57,700 nucleotides of DNA from an uncultured Clostridia bacterium (GTDB lineage Bacteria > Bacillota > Clostridia > Oscillospirales > Acutalibacteraceae): contig CAKMIX010000017.1 in assembly GCA_927362715.1 (NCBI GenBank), positions 1 through 57,700 on the forward strand, given 5' to 3'. A program made the translations under genes and the position numbers. Shown in pieces: positions 1 through 7,849 of the stretch. The notes under the pieces were generated by a model. That model was not told the DNA's origin and made no database searches. It saw only the letters and a list, made by a program, of their open reading frames with translations. Positions within the stretch are counted from its first letter, which is position 1, and each line of letters begins with the position of its first letter.

Positions 1-2
1 CC

Positions 3-389
3 GCCCGCTACTTTGTGGCGGGGGCAGGGGGGAGGGGCGGGCGTGCGGCCAGCCGCTATATGTTTGGGCTTATTGCCTTACCGTATATCGGCTGGGCGCT
101 GGGGACTTTTTTGGGCGCGGCGGCGAACAGTCTTTTGCCCGAGGTTCTTCGTTCGGCGCTTGGCATTGCGATCTACGGGATGTTCTTGGCGATCTTTATT
201 CCGCCGATGAAAAAGTCCGGCGCAGTTGCGGCGGTGGTGCTCACGGCGGCGGGGCTTAGCTGCGCGTTTCACTATATCCCGTTTTTGCAGTCCGTCTCGT
301 CGGGCTTTGTCATCATCATTTGCGCGGTCGCCGCAGCGGCGCTCGGCGCGGTCATAAAACCCGTTTCCGAAAAGGAGGACACAGCATGA
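3..389 (+). CDS. azlC: AzlC family branched-chain amino acid exporter, C-terminal part (partial)
   Basis: This is the last ~128 residues of an AzlC-type permease; the reading frame is open to the window edge, so the start lies outside. AzlC is the large membrane subunit that exports branched-chain amino acids together with AzlD. The visible part has family-typical hydrophobic helices (PYIGWALGTFLGA, then ALGIAIYGMFLAIFIPP) and a last helix before a short charged tail. The first ~45 bases are G-rich and translate to an unusual Gly/Arg/Ala stretch where a helix would be expected, so the sequence at the very edge may be unreliable. The stop overlaps the azlD start (ATGA), indicating translational coupling. 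An N-terminal azlC fragment from another copy lies at 37003-37167. Confidence 0.8.
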   Translation, partial: ARYFVAGAGGRGGRAASRYMFGLIALPYIGWALGTFLGAAANSLLPEVLRSALGIAIYGMFLAIFIPPMKKSGAVAAVVLTAAGLSCAFHYIPFLQSVSSGFVIIICAVAAAALGAVIKPVSEKEDTA

Positions 390-703
390 CCGCCTATTTC
401 TGGATCCAGCTGGCGGTGATGGCAGGCGTGACCTACCTTGTGCGGATGCTGCCGCTGGTGATCTTCCGCAAAAAAATCGAAAACCGCTTTATTCGCTCCT
501 TTCTGCACTATATCCCCTATGCGGTGCTTGCCGCCATGACCTTTCCCGCCGTATTTTCCTCCACGGGCGGCGGGCTGTGGTCGGCGCTTGCGGGGCTGAT
601 CGTCGCGATGGTGCTCGCCTTTTTCGAAAGAGGGCTTGTAACCGTTGCGCTGTGCGCCTGCGCCGCCGTGTTCTTGGCGGAATGGCTGCCCACCCTGCTT
701 TAA
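386..703 (+). CDS. azlD: AzlD family branched-chain amino acid transport subunit
   Basis: A 105-residue, almost entirely hydrophobic protein with about four membrane segments, matching AzlD in size and pattern (VTYLVRMLPLVIF near the N-terminus, then FLHYIPYAVLAAMTFPAVF). AzlD is the small partner of AzlC. The ATG at 386 is preceded by AAAGGAGG and overlaps the azlC stop by 4 bp, which decides against the longer upstream reading. A strong hairpin terminator follows directly, so azlC-azlD end their transcript here. Confidence 0.88.
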   Translation: MTAYFWIQLAVMAGVTYLVRMLPLVIFRKKIENRFIRSFLHYIPYAVLAAMTFPAVFSSTGGGLWSALAGLIVAMVLAFFERGLVTVALCACAAVFLAEWLPTLL

Positions 704-723
704 TATCGAATGTTCTATACAAA

Positions 724-758
724 ACCCCCGAAGAAAAGCTGCGCTTCTCTTCGGGGGT
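724..758. terminator. Bidirectional intrinsic terminator between azlD and fucA
   Basis: An 11-bp perfect stem (ACCCCCGAAGA / TCTTCGGGGGT) with a smaller AAGC/GCTT stem inside the loop. It sits between two convergent genes and can serve both. Confidence 0.8.
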
Positions 759-781
759 CGTTGTAGGTATGCGTATGATTT

Positions 782-1465
782 TTAGTCCTCGCGGTAATGC
801 TTATAGCCCGGATGCCGGCCCGTGATGCCGTAGTATTTGCGCAGGTCGATGAGCTTCTGGATATTCTCTTCGGAGATCTCCTTTTCCCCGCCCAGCAGAT
901 GCGCCGTCAGGCTGATCTTGGCGAACAGCTCCAGCGTTTCCATGCGGTAATAGGCGGTGATCGCGTCCGCGCCGACAGTCAGCGCGCCGTGGTTTGCCAA
1001 AAGCAGTACATCGTGCTCCTGCAAATAGGGCGCGATGGCATCGGGCACCTCATAGGTGGACGGCGTGCCGTAAGGCGTTACGGGGATAGAGCCGATGGCG
1101 GCGACCGTTTCGATCATAGTGTAGCGGTCGAGCGGCACATGCGCCACGGCGTAGCCCGTTGCCGTGGGCGGGTGCGCGTGCAGCACCGCGCCGACATCCT
1201 CACGCTCCTTGTAGCAGCGCAGATGCATTTTGATCTCAGAGGATGGTCTGTAGCCGTTCTCCGCCTCCAGCACGTTGCCGTCGGCATCGATGACCACCAG
1301 CTTTTCCGGCGTGATAAAGCTTTTCGAGATCCCCGTCGGGGTCGCTAAGAAATTGCCGTTCGGCAGACGGACGGAAAGGTTGCCGTCGTTTGCCGCCACC
1401 CAGCCGAGCTGCCACATTTTATGGCAGATGTCGCACATCACTTCGCGCGTTTCCATGTATTGCAT
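782..1465 (-). CDS. fucA: L-fuculose-1-phosphate aldolase (class II aldolase/adducin family)
   Basis: This 227-residue class II aldolase cleaves L-fuculose 1-phosphate to dihydroxyacetone phosphate and L-lactaldehyde. Visible family marks are NDGN (26-29), the catalytic-type Glu in SSEIKMHL (E77), the zinc ligands HAH (96-98) and a third His in LLLANHG (H159). The ATG at 1465 has AGGAAG eight bases upstream, which favours it over an in-frame start 24 bases earlier. It is the last gene of the fucose operon. L-ribulose-5-phosphate 4-epimerases share this fold, but the fucI and fucU neighbours make the aldolase role much more likely. Confidence 0.88.
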   Translation of the reverse strand: MQYMETREVMCDICHKMWQLGWVAANDGNLSVRLPNGNFLATPTGISKSFITPEKLVVIDADGNVLEAENGYRPSSEIKMHLRCYKEREDVGAVLHAHPPTATGYAVAHVPLDRYTMIETVAAIGSIPVTPYGTPSTYEVPDAIAPYLQEHDVLLLANHGALTVGADAITAYYRMETLELFAKISLTAHLLGGEKEISEENIQKLIDLRKYYGITGRHPGYKHYRED

Positions 1466-1485
1466 AGTTTTGCTTCCTTTCCCTA

Positions 1486-1926
1486 TCAATCCGTCACGAC
1501 GCCCTTTTGCAGCAGCAGATTGGCATACAGCGCCTGTTCACCGGTCGCAATGATCAGGTATGCGCCTTTGGCGCGCTCATAAAAGGCAAAGCGCTCGATC
1601 TCCTCGATCGTGTCCGCGCCGCGCGCGTCGTATTTTGCAAGGATACCATCATAAACGTCCCAGATCGGGGTCTCTACAGGATCGCCCGGAACGATCTGCA
1701 TGCGCCCTACGGGCTTTTCCACATAGGTGTCCAGCGGCACAAGCTGTAAAATTGCATCCAATATTTCCGGGATGCCGTGCCCGTCCATACGCACGACCAC
1801 CGCATTTTTGCCCACGGTATGTGCCGGGAAATTGCCGTCCGCAAGCACCAGCGTGTCGCCGTGCCCCATTTCACAAAGCGCCTTTAAGAGCGCAGGCGGT
1901 AGAATTTTCGGGATTCCTTTTAACAT
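1486..1926 (-). CDS. fucU: L-fucose mutarotase (RbsD/FucU family)
   Basis: A 146-residue RbsD/FucU-fold protein. The family interconverts sugar anomers, here presumably alpha- and beta-L-fucose before isomerisation. It begins [20 protein letters not shown] and carries the family's GHGDTLVLADGNFPA segment with the conserved His and Asp, and a Tyr/Asn-rich C-terminus. It starts 7 bp inside the end of the upstream kinase gene, so translation is probably coupled. A longer in-frame reading extends well into the kinase gene and is rejected because homology to the family begins at this ATG. Confidence 0.88.
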   Translation of the reverse strand: MLKGIPKILPPALLKALCEMGHGDTLVLADGNFPAHTVGKNAVVVRMDGHGIPEILDAILQLVPLDTYVEKPVGRMQIVPGDPVETPIWDVYDGILAKYDARGADTIEEIERFAFYERAKGAYLIIATGEQALYANLLLQKGVVTD

Positions 1927-3398
1927 AAGCCTGTCACCTTCAAAAATCGTTGATATGCCGCGTCTGTGTCCTCCGGCGGGTGCGGTGTGAAAAGCTGCGG
2001 CTGTTCGCACCGACGTACAAGTGCACGTGCGGCCGGCAGATCTTTTACCGTACCGTCGGCAAGCATCTGCAAAAGCAGATTCCCGTAAGCAGTCGCTTCC
2101 ACGGGTCCCGCGCACACGGTTTTCTGACAAATATCCGCCGCAAGCGCGCATAAAAGCCGATCCTTGACGCCGCCGCCGACGATGTGCAGCGTGTCATAGC
2201 GCTTCTGCGTACAGCGCTCGATCTGCCCGATCGCATAGCGGTATTTCATGGCAAGGCTGTCGTAAATACAGCGAAGCACCTCCGTCTTGCTTTCGGGGAC
2301 GGTCTGGCCCGTTTCGGCGCAGTATGCCCGAATGCGCTTTGGAATGTTCCCGGTCGGCGCAAAGCGCGCGTCGTCGGGATCGATAAAGCTTTGAAACGGC
2401 TTTGCTTCCTTGGCAAGCGACTCCATTTCGGCAAAGGAAAGCGCTTCCCCCTCGCGCTGCCACTGCCGCCTTGTCTCCTGAATGAGCCAAAGCCCGATGA
2501 TGTTTTTTAAGAAAGATGCCTTCCCGCCGTAGCCGCCCTCATTGGTGACATTACAGCGGTAGGCCTCATCCGTGATCAGCGGTGCGGCAAGCTCTGTGCC
2601 GAGAAGCGACCAAGTCCCGCAGCTTAAGAACAGGAAATCTTCTGTTTCTGCGGGCACGCTTGCCATGGCGCACTGCGTGTCGTGCCCCGCCACGGCGGTC
2701 ACGCGCGTGGGGGTAAGGCCCAGTTCCTCGCAAAGCGCTGTGCGAAGCTGTCCGACGGGCGTTGCGGTCGGTATCACATCGGGGAACAGCCGCTTCGGGA
2801 TGCCCAAAGCGGACAGCACACGGTCGGACCAGACCCGCCGTTTTGCATCCAAAAGCTGTGTAGTGGAAGCAATCGAGTATTCCGCACGCCGCTCGCCCGT
2901 CAACAGGTAGTTGAACAGGTCGGGCATGAGCAGCAGCGTTTCTGCGTTTTCGAGCACCTGCGGCCGCTTCGTTTTCAGTGCGAGCAGCTGGAACGCGGTG
3001 TTGATCTCCATGAACTGATTGCCCGTGATTTGATAGAACTCTTCACGCGGGAGCTTTTGAAACGCCTGCTCGAGCGTGCCCGCCGTGCGCGCATCGCGGT
3101 AGTGCACGGGGTTTTCGAGCAAAAAGCCGTCTTTATCCAAAAGCCCGAAATCCACGCCCCAGGTATCTACGCCGATGCTTTCTATCGTGCCGTATGCCTT
3201 GGATTTCAGCAGCGCCTGCTTGATCTCGTAAAACAGCCGCAGCACGTCCCAATACAGCGTGCCGCAGACCTCGACGGGGTCGTTTTGGAAACGGTGGATC
3301 TCCTCTAAAGCGAGCGTCTCGCCGTTGTATTTCCCAAGGATGGCGCGCCCGCTTGACGCACCGAAATCCAGGCACAGATACCGTTTTTCGGCGCTCAT
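1920..3398 (-). CDS. FGGY sugar kinase, rhamnulokinase type, probably acting as L-fuculokinase
   Basis: A 492-residue FGGY-family kinase with the N-terminal phosphate-binding motif [10 protein letters not shown] (11-20), [10 protein letters not shown] (76-85) and the AGHDTQCAM segment carrying the catalytic Asp. Overall it reads like rhamnulokinase (RhaB) rather than the classical E. coli FucK. It lies between fucI and fucU/fucA with overlaps on both sides (4 bp and 7 bp), so by context it phosphorylates L-fuculose. RhaB and FucK enzymes cannot be separated safely by eye, so no symbol is given. Lyxose or rhamnulose as side substrates is possible. Confidence 0.85.
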   Translation of the reverse strand: MSAEKRYLCLDFGASSGRAILGKYNGETLALEEIHRFQNDPVEVCGTLYWDVLRLFYEIKQALLKSKAYGTIESIGVDTWGVDFGLLDKDGFLLENPVHYRDARTAGTLEQAFQKLPREEFYQITGNQFMEINTAFQLLALKTKRPQVLENAETLLLMPDLFNYLLTGERRAEYSIASTTQLLDAKRRVWSDRVLSALGIPKRLFPDVIPTATPVGQLRTALCEELGLTPTRVTAVAGHDTQCAMASVPAETEDFLFLSCGTWSLLGTELAAPLITDEAYRCNVTNEGGYGGKASFLKNIIGLWLIQETRRQWQREGEALSFAEMESLAKEAKPFQSFIDPDDARFAPTGNIPKRIRAYCAETGQTVPESKTEVLRCIYDSLAMKYRYAIGQIERCTQKRYDTLHIVGGGVKDRLLCALAADICQKTVCAGPVEATAYGNLLLQMLADGTVKDLPAARALVRRCEQPQLFTPHPPEDTDAAYQRFLKVTGLC

Positions 3399-5185
3399 TT
3401 ATACATCGGGCCGAACGCCGCGCACGCGCGGAAGTCCTGCCCCTCCTTATCCATGCCGAACGCATTCCACACCGCAGGGCGGAAGATCTTTTCCTCCGGC
3501 ACGTTGTGCATGCAAACGGGGATGCGCAGAATCGAGCAAAGCGTGATGAGATCCGCGCCGATGTGCCCGTAGCTGATCGCGCCGTGGTTCGCACCCCAGT
3601 TGTTCATCACGTCATATGCCGATTTGAATGCGCCCTTGCCCGTAAGCCGCGGCGCAAACCAGGTGCACGGCCAGGTATAGTCGGTACGCTTCCAGAGCTT
3701 ATCGGAGACTTCGTCGGGCAGGGCGACGGTGTAGCCTTCCGCGATCTGCATAACAGGGCCCAAGCCCTTGACGATATTCAGACGGCACATTGTGGCGGGC
3801 ATTTCGCTGCGCGTTAAGAAGCGCGAGGAGAAGCCGCCGCCGCGGAAATAGCCCATGTCCGCCGCATTCCAGGTGGTCGCGTCCAAGCATGCCTTGCAGT
3901 CCGCTTCGGTCATTTCCCAAAACGGCTTGACAACGCCGTTGCCGTTTGCATCCTTGACCGCACCGCAGAAATCCAGACAGGACGCGCCGGAGTTGATCAG
4001 GTGGATAAAGCCGCCCGCTTCCGCCGCCTTGCCGGTGAGTGTATAGCCTGCCGCTTTTTTGACCGCCTCGGGGCTCCAGAACGTGCGCACGTCGGAGAAC
4101 ATCTGCGCGGTATTCGTAAGCAATTTACCAAACAGCATGGAAACGCCGTTGAGCGTGTCGTTTTCCGTTGCGAGCACATACGGTTCGCGCGCGCCGTTCC
4201 AGTCAAACGACGAGTTGAGCAGCGCTTCGGGGAAATCGCAGTTCGGATAATGGTCTGTCCACTGCCGCTGCCCCTGGAAGCCGCCGCACAGCGCGTTGTG
4301 CCCAACCGCCTCTTCCTCGCGGCCCTCGGGCAGGTTCGGGTTGCCCGCATACAGGTCTTTGATGATGCACATCATCTTGACGACGAATTCCCACGCCTCT
4401 TCCTTTTGTGCGTCGGTCTTCTTGAACCAGTCGGGGTTTTTGTCAAAGCCTTCCTTGCAATTCGCCTTTGCCCAGGCGAGCGCCTTTTGGAACTCGGCTT
4501 CGTCGTAAATCCCCTCTTCCATGCGGCGGAGGATCTCGACCTCGTCCACGGACTCCACGCGCATGCCGAGATATTCCTCAAAGAAATCCGGGTTGATGAT
4601 CGATCCCGCGATACCCATGCAAATGGAGCCGATCTGCAAATAGGATTTGCCGCGCATGGTCGCAGCCGCTACTGCCGCACGGCCGAAGCGCAGCAGCTTT
4701 TCTTTCACATCGTCGGGGATCTCCGTTTCGTCGGCGTCCTGCACATCGCGCCCGTAAATACCGAACGCGGGCAGCCCCTTTTGCGCGTGCGACGCGAGCA
4801 CGGAGGCGAGATACACTGCACCCGGCCGCTCGGTGCCGTTGAAGCCCCAAACACCTTTGATGGTGTTTTTGTCCATATCCATGGTTTCCGAGCCGTAGCA
4901 CCAGCAGGGCGTGACCGTCAGCGTGATGGCAACGCCTGCCTTGCGGAATTTGTCCTCGCACGCGGCGGCCTCCGCCACGCGGCCGATGGTGGTGTCGGCA
5001 AGGACGACTTGGACGGGTTCGCCGTTCGTATACCGCAGATTTTCACGGAACAGCGCCGCCGCAGCCTTCGCCATCCCCATGGTCTGTGCCTCGAGCGACT
5101 CGCGTACCTTCAAAGGCCCGCGCCTGCCGTCGATGGTCGGACGGATGCCGATCACGGGATAATCGCCTACATATCTGTTGCTCAT
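3395..5185 (-). CDS. fucI: L-fucose isomerase
   Basis: A 596-residue protein of the length and sequence pattern of L-fucose isomerase, which converts L-fucose to L-fuculose in a metal-dependent reaction. It opens with [20 protein letters not shown] and contains [14 protein letters not shown], the metal-site region [11 protein letters not shown] and the late His-containing segment [23 protein letters not shown] precedes the ATG at 5185. It is first in the operon fucI-kinase-fucU-fucA and is divergent from an AraC-type activator at 5297. No fucose permease or fucosidase is visible in the window. Confidence 0.95.
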   Translation of the reverse strand: MSNRYVGDYPVIGIRPTIDGRRGPLKVRESLEAQTMGMAKAAAALFRENLRYTNGEPVQVVLADTTIGRVAEAAACEDKFRKAGVAITLTVTPCWCYGSETMDMDKNTIKGVWGFNGTERPGAVYLASVLASHAQKGLPAFGIYGRDVQDADETEIPDDVKEKLLRFGRAAVAAATMRGKSYLQIGSICMGIAGSIINPDFFEEYLGMRVESVDEVEILRRMEEGIYDEAEFQKALAWAKANCKEGFDKNPDWFKKTDAQKEEAWEFVVKMMCIIKDLYAGNPNLPEGREEEAVGHNALCGGFQGQRQWTDHYPNCDFPEALLNSSFDWNGAREPYVLATENDTLNGVSMLFGKLLTNTAQMFSDVRTFWSPEAVKKAAGYTLTGKAAEAGGFIHLINSGASCLDFCGAVKDANGNGVVKPFWEMTEADCKACLDATTWNAADMGYFRGGGFSSRFLTRSEMPATMCRLNIVKGLGPVMQIAEGYTVALPDEVSDKLWKRTDYTWPCTWFAPRLTGKGAFKSAYDVMNNWGANHGAISYGHIGADLITLCSILRIPVCMHNVPEEKIFRPAVWNAFGMDKEGQDFRACAAFGPMYK

Positions 5186-5217
5186 AGGGGTGCTCCTCTC
5201 GTTTTTATTCTTTTTTC

Positions 5218-5272
5218 ATTATACTGTTGTTTTTTTAGGAAAACTTGTAGTATACTATCTATAAAGTATAAT
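5218..5272. promoter_or_regulatory. Divergent promoter region of fucI and the AraC regulator
   Basis: On the plus strand TTGTAG (5245-5250) and TATAAT (5267-5272) are 16 bp apart and point to the regulator gene. On the minus strand TATAAT (5218-5223 complement) points to fucI with only a poor -35, as expected for an activator-dependent promoter. A perfect 8-bp palindrome AGTATACT (5249-5256) lies between them and is a candidate regulator site. Confidence 0.55.
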
Positions 5273-5296
5273 AATATTCACTTTTTTGAGGTGTAT

Positions 5297-6136
5297 ATGC
5301 TTACGAGAGCCGTTCAGGAACAAAGACCGCGGGGCACATTTGCCTTTCCGCTGGAATTTCACCATGTCGACAAGACCCATCCGCGTTACCACATGCCGCT
5401 GCATTGGCACATGGATTATGAGCTGATCCGCGTGCTTTCGGGAGAGCTATCCCTCTCGCTCGACACGCGCAGCCTGACGCTTTTCCCGGGCGATGTGGCG
5501 CTCGTGCAGGAGGGCGTCGTGCACGGCGGCGTGCCAAGGGAGTGCGTATACCAATGCATCGACATGGATCTAAACGCATTTCTGCGCGGCAATGTACCCG
5601 ACTTTGCGGATTCGGATACCGTCGTCCTCGACGCGACCTTTCCGAAAGACAGCGAAGAAGCGCGCACCATCGGGCGGCTGTTCGATACCGTGCAGGCAGC
5701 AGGCACAGGGTATGCCTTTTTGGCGCAGGGGCTTATTTTACAGCTTGTGGGGCTGATCTTACAAAATCATCGGTACGTTTCAAACGGGGAACGCACGGCG
5801 CGCTCTCAGCGGCGCGTGCGGCAGCTGAAAAGCGCACTGAAATACATCCGCAAGCGCTATGCAAGACCCGTCACACTGAATGAGCTCGCCGAGGCGGCGG
5901 GGATGTCGCCGCGGTATTTCTGCCGCTTTTTCTCGGAAATGACCGGGCGCACGCCCATTGATTATCTGAATTTCTACCGTGTGGAGCGCGCCTGCGAGCG
6001 GCTGACCTATACAGACGAAAGCGTGACGGAGATCGCGCTTTCCTGCGGCTTTAACGATTTAAGCTATTTTGTCAAGACCTTCCGCAAATACAAGGGCACG
6101 ACGCCGAAACAATATCGGAAAGGAAGCGCCGTATGA
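5297..6136 (+). CDS. AraC family transcriptional regulator, likely for L-fucose use
   Basis: A 279-residue AraC-type regulator. The N-terminal half is a cupin-like sensor domain (MPLHWHMDYELIRVLSGELS, with His residues typical of sugar-binding cupins). The last ~100 residues hold two helix-turn-helix motifs (VTLNELAEAAGMSPRYFCRF and VTEIALSCGFNDLSYFVKTF). The ATG at 5297 has GAGGTG just upstream; the same frame is open far upstream but that part is antisense to fucI. It is divergent from fucI, which suggests it activates the fucose operon. Its stop overlaps the start of the decarboxylase gene by 4 bp, an odd partner for a sugar regulator. Confidence 0.88.
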   Translation: MLTRAVQEQRPRGTFAFPLEFHHVDKTHPRYHMPLHWHMDYELIRVLSGELSLSLDTRSLTLFPGDVALVQEGVVHGGVPRECVYQCIDMDLNAFLRGNVPDFADSDTVVLDATFPKDSEEARTIGRLFDTVQAAGTGYAFLAQGLILQLVGLILQNHRYVSNGERTARSQRRVRQLKSALKYIRKRYARPVTLNELAEAAGMSPRYFCRFFSEMTGRTPIDYLNFYRVERACERLTYTDESVTEIALSCGFNDLSYFVKTFRKYKGTTPKQYRKGSAV

Positions 6137-7560
6137 ACGAAAAAAATTTGCTTCGGCTGCTTTTGCATTACGCAAAAGAGGATATGTATCCGTTCCATAT
6201 GCCCGGGCACAAGCGCAACACGGCGCTTTTGGGCGAAACGCTCCCCTACGCCCTCGACATCACCGAGATCGACGGCTTTGACAACCTCCACGCCCCGCAG
6301 GGCGTTTTGCAGCGGCTCAACGAACAGCTCGCCCGCCTTTGGGGAAGCGAGGAATCCTTCGCGCTTGTAAACGGTTCGACCTGCGGCATTTTGGCGGGGG
6401 TCGCGTCGTGTGTCTCACCGGGGGAAACGGTGCTCGTCGCGCGCAACTGCCACCGGAGTGTCTACCACGCTATCGAGCTTACGGGTGCAAGACCTGTCTA
6501 TCTCGTGCCGCCCGTGGATACAGGCAGCGGCATTGCGGGCAGCATCACGCCCGAACAGGTTCGCTGTGCGCTTCAAGCGCACCCGAACGCGCGGCTCGTC
6601 GTCGTGACCTCACCGACCTACGACGGGGTGATCAGCGATATGGCGGGGATCGTGCGTACCGCGCATGAAGCGGGTGTTCCCGTGCTCACCGACGAAGCAC
6701 ACGGGGCGCATCTGGTTTTCACCGAACAGGCAGAACGCAGTGCGGTGCGCGCGGGCGCGGACATCGTGATCCATTCTCTGCACAAGACCCTCCCCGCCCT
6801 TACGCAGTGCGCCGCCGCACACCTTTGCGGTACGCGGGTAGACCCGGTACGCTTTCAACAGGCGCTTTCGATGTTCGAGACCTCCAGCCCCTCGTATGTG
6901 CTGCTCGCGTCCATCGCGCAGTGCGCGGATTTTTTGGAAGCACAGGGTGCGGCGGCGTTCGCCGCTTACCGCGCGCGGCTTTCCGATTTTTCCGAACGCT
7001 GCCGTGCGCTTGAGCGTCTGCGCGTGCTCGGCAAAGGCGCGGACAAGCTTGAAAACCACCCCGCGTTTTTTGCCTTTGATCCCGGCAAACTGCCCGTGGT
7101 CACCGCACATACGACCTTGGACGGGCAGGCGCTGTTAGAGCATTTGCGGGAGGATTTTGCCATCGAGGGTGAAATGGCAGCGATCTCTTACGCGCTGCTG
7201 ATGACCTCCGTCTGTGACACCGAAGCGGGGTTCACGCGCCTGCTCGAAGCGCTTTTTGCCATCGACCGTGAAGCAAAATTTTGTGAAAAGCCCCCTGTGT
7301 TTTCCATGTCGGCGCTGCCCGAACGGCGCTGCTCCCCCGCCGAAGCCGCAAAACGTTCCGGCAGGCTTTGCCCGCTGCAGGAAGCGGCAGGCAAGATGAG
7401 CCTCGAATACGTATTCTGCTACCCGCCCGGTTCGCCGCTGCTTGTCCCCGGGGAGATCGTAAATCAGGACATGGTTTCCCATATCCTTAAAGCGCAGGCG
7501 CACGGCCTTTCGGTGCTGTCCTCCCGCGGCGCACTGCCGCTTCTGCGCGTTTGCGATTGA
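6133..7560 (+). CDS. Orn/Lys/Arg decarboxylase family PLP enzyme (SpeA/YaaO type)
   Basis: A 475-residue fold-type I PLP enzyme of the short Gram-positive arginine/lysine/ornithine decarboxylase group. It starts with the characteristic MYPFHMPGHKRN and has NGST (80-83), VTSPTYDG, the cofactor-binding DEAHGAH (188-194) and the Schiff-base lysine in HSLHKTLPALTQ (K218). The C-terminal domain ends with PGEIVNQDMV, also typical. The substrate (arginine, lysine or ornithine) cannot be told from sequence by eye. Its ATG overlaps the AraC stop, so the two are translationally coupled. The scfA promoter overlaps its stop codon. Confidence 0.85.
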   Translation: MNEKNLLRLLLHYAKEDMYPFHMPGHKRNTALLGETLPYALDITEIDGFDNLHAPQGVLQRLNEQLARLWGSEESFALVNGSTCGILAGVASCVSPGETVLVARNCHRSVYHAIELTGARPVYLVPPVDTGSGIAGSITPEQVRCALQAHPNARLVVVTSPTYDGVISDMAGIVRTAHEAGVPVLTDEAHGAHLVFTEQAERSAVRAGADIVIHSLHKTLPALTQCAAAHLCGTRVDPVRFQQALSMFETSSPSYVLLASIAQCADFLEAQGAAAFAAYRARLSDFSERCRALERLRVLGKGADKLENHPAFFAFDPGKLPVVTAHTTLDGQALLEHLREDFAIEGEMAAISYALLMTSVCDTEAGFTRLLEALFAIDREAKFCEKPPVFSMSALPERRCSPAEAAKRSGRLCPLQEAAGKMSLEYVFCYPPGSPLLVPGEIVNQDMVSHILKAQAHGLSVLSSRGALPLLRVCD

Positions 7561-7585
7561 CAAAAGGCGCGCGGTGTGCTACTAT
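7557..7585 (+). promoter_or_regulatory. Strong sigma-A-type promoter for the SCIFF precursor gene
   Basis: TTGACA (7557-7562), a 17-bp spacer and TACTAT (7580-7585) preceded by an extended -10 TG at 7577-7578. The -35 box overlaps the stop codon of the decarboxylase gene, so this promoter separates scfA from the upstream gene. Confidence 0.75.
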
Positions 7586-7618
7586 ACTACCGAAGAAAAC
7601 GATAAGGAGTCGATACAT

Positions 7619-7771
7619 ATGAAAAGAATCCGGACCCTGGATACCCGCGACCTGAAAAAGAGCGTTGAAAACGGCGGCTGCGGCGAGTGCCAGACCTCCT
7701 GCCAGAGCGCCTGCAAAACCTCCTGCGGCGTTGCGAACCAGCAGTGCGAAAAGTGCATGGAGCAGAAATAA
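7619..7771 (+). CDS. scfA: SCIFF ranthipeptide precursor (seven cysteines)
   Basis: A 50-residue peptide of the SCIFF family (six cysteines in forty-five residues), the substrate of a radical SAM enzyme that installs Cys-to-Thr sulfur-to-carbon thioether bridges. The leader (MKRIRTLDTRDLKKS) and the core with Cys 21, 24, 28, 32, 36 and 43 match the family. A seventh cysteine at position 46 (EKCMEQK) and a short C-terminal tail are extra. TAAGGAG precedes the ATG at 7619; an in-frame start 45 bases upstream overlaps the promoter and is rejected. It is directly followed by an attenuator hairpin and the maturase gene. Confidence 0.93.
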   Translation: MKRIRTLDTRDLKKSVENGGCGECQTSCQSACKTSCGVANQQCEKCMEQK

Positions 7772-7790
7772 CGCAAAAACGCACACTTCG

Positions 7791-7821
7791 GAAAAGCCGT
7801 TGTCAGACGGCTTTTCTTTTT
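7791..7821 (+). terminator. Attenuator hairpin between SCIFF precursor and maturase
   Basis: Perfect 10-bp stem (GAAAAGCCGT / ACGGCTTTTC) with a 6-base loop followed by five T. It lies between scfA and scfB. A partial terminator here would make many precursor transcripts for each maturase transcript, as is common for peptide-maturase pairs. Confidence 0.75.
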
Positions 7822-7849
7822 GAGAAAATACGGGAAAGGACGTGCCGTT

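Noticed and set aside
2045-2151. Longer fucU reading from 2151
   Set aside because: The extra 75 codons lie within the kinase gene, and FucU similarity starts at the ATG 1926.
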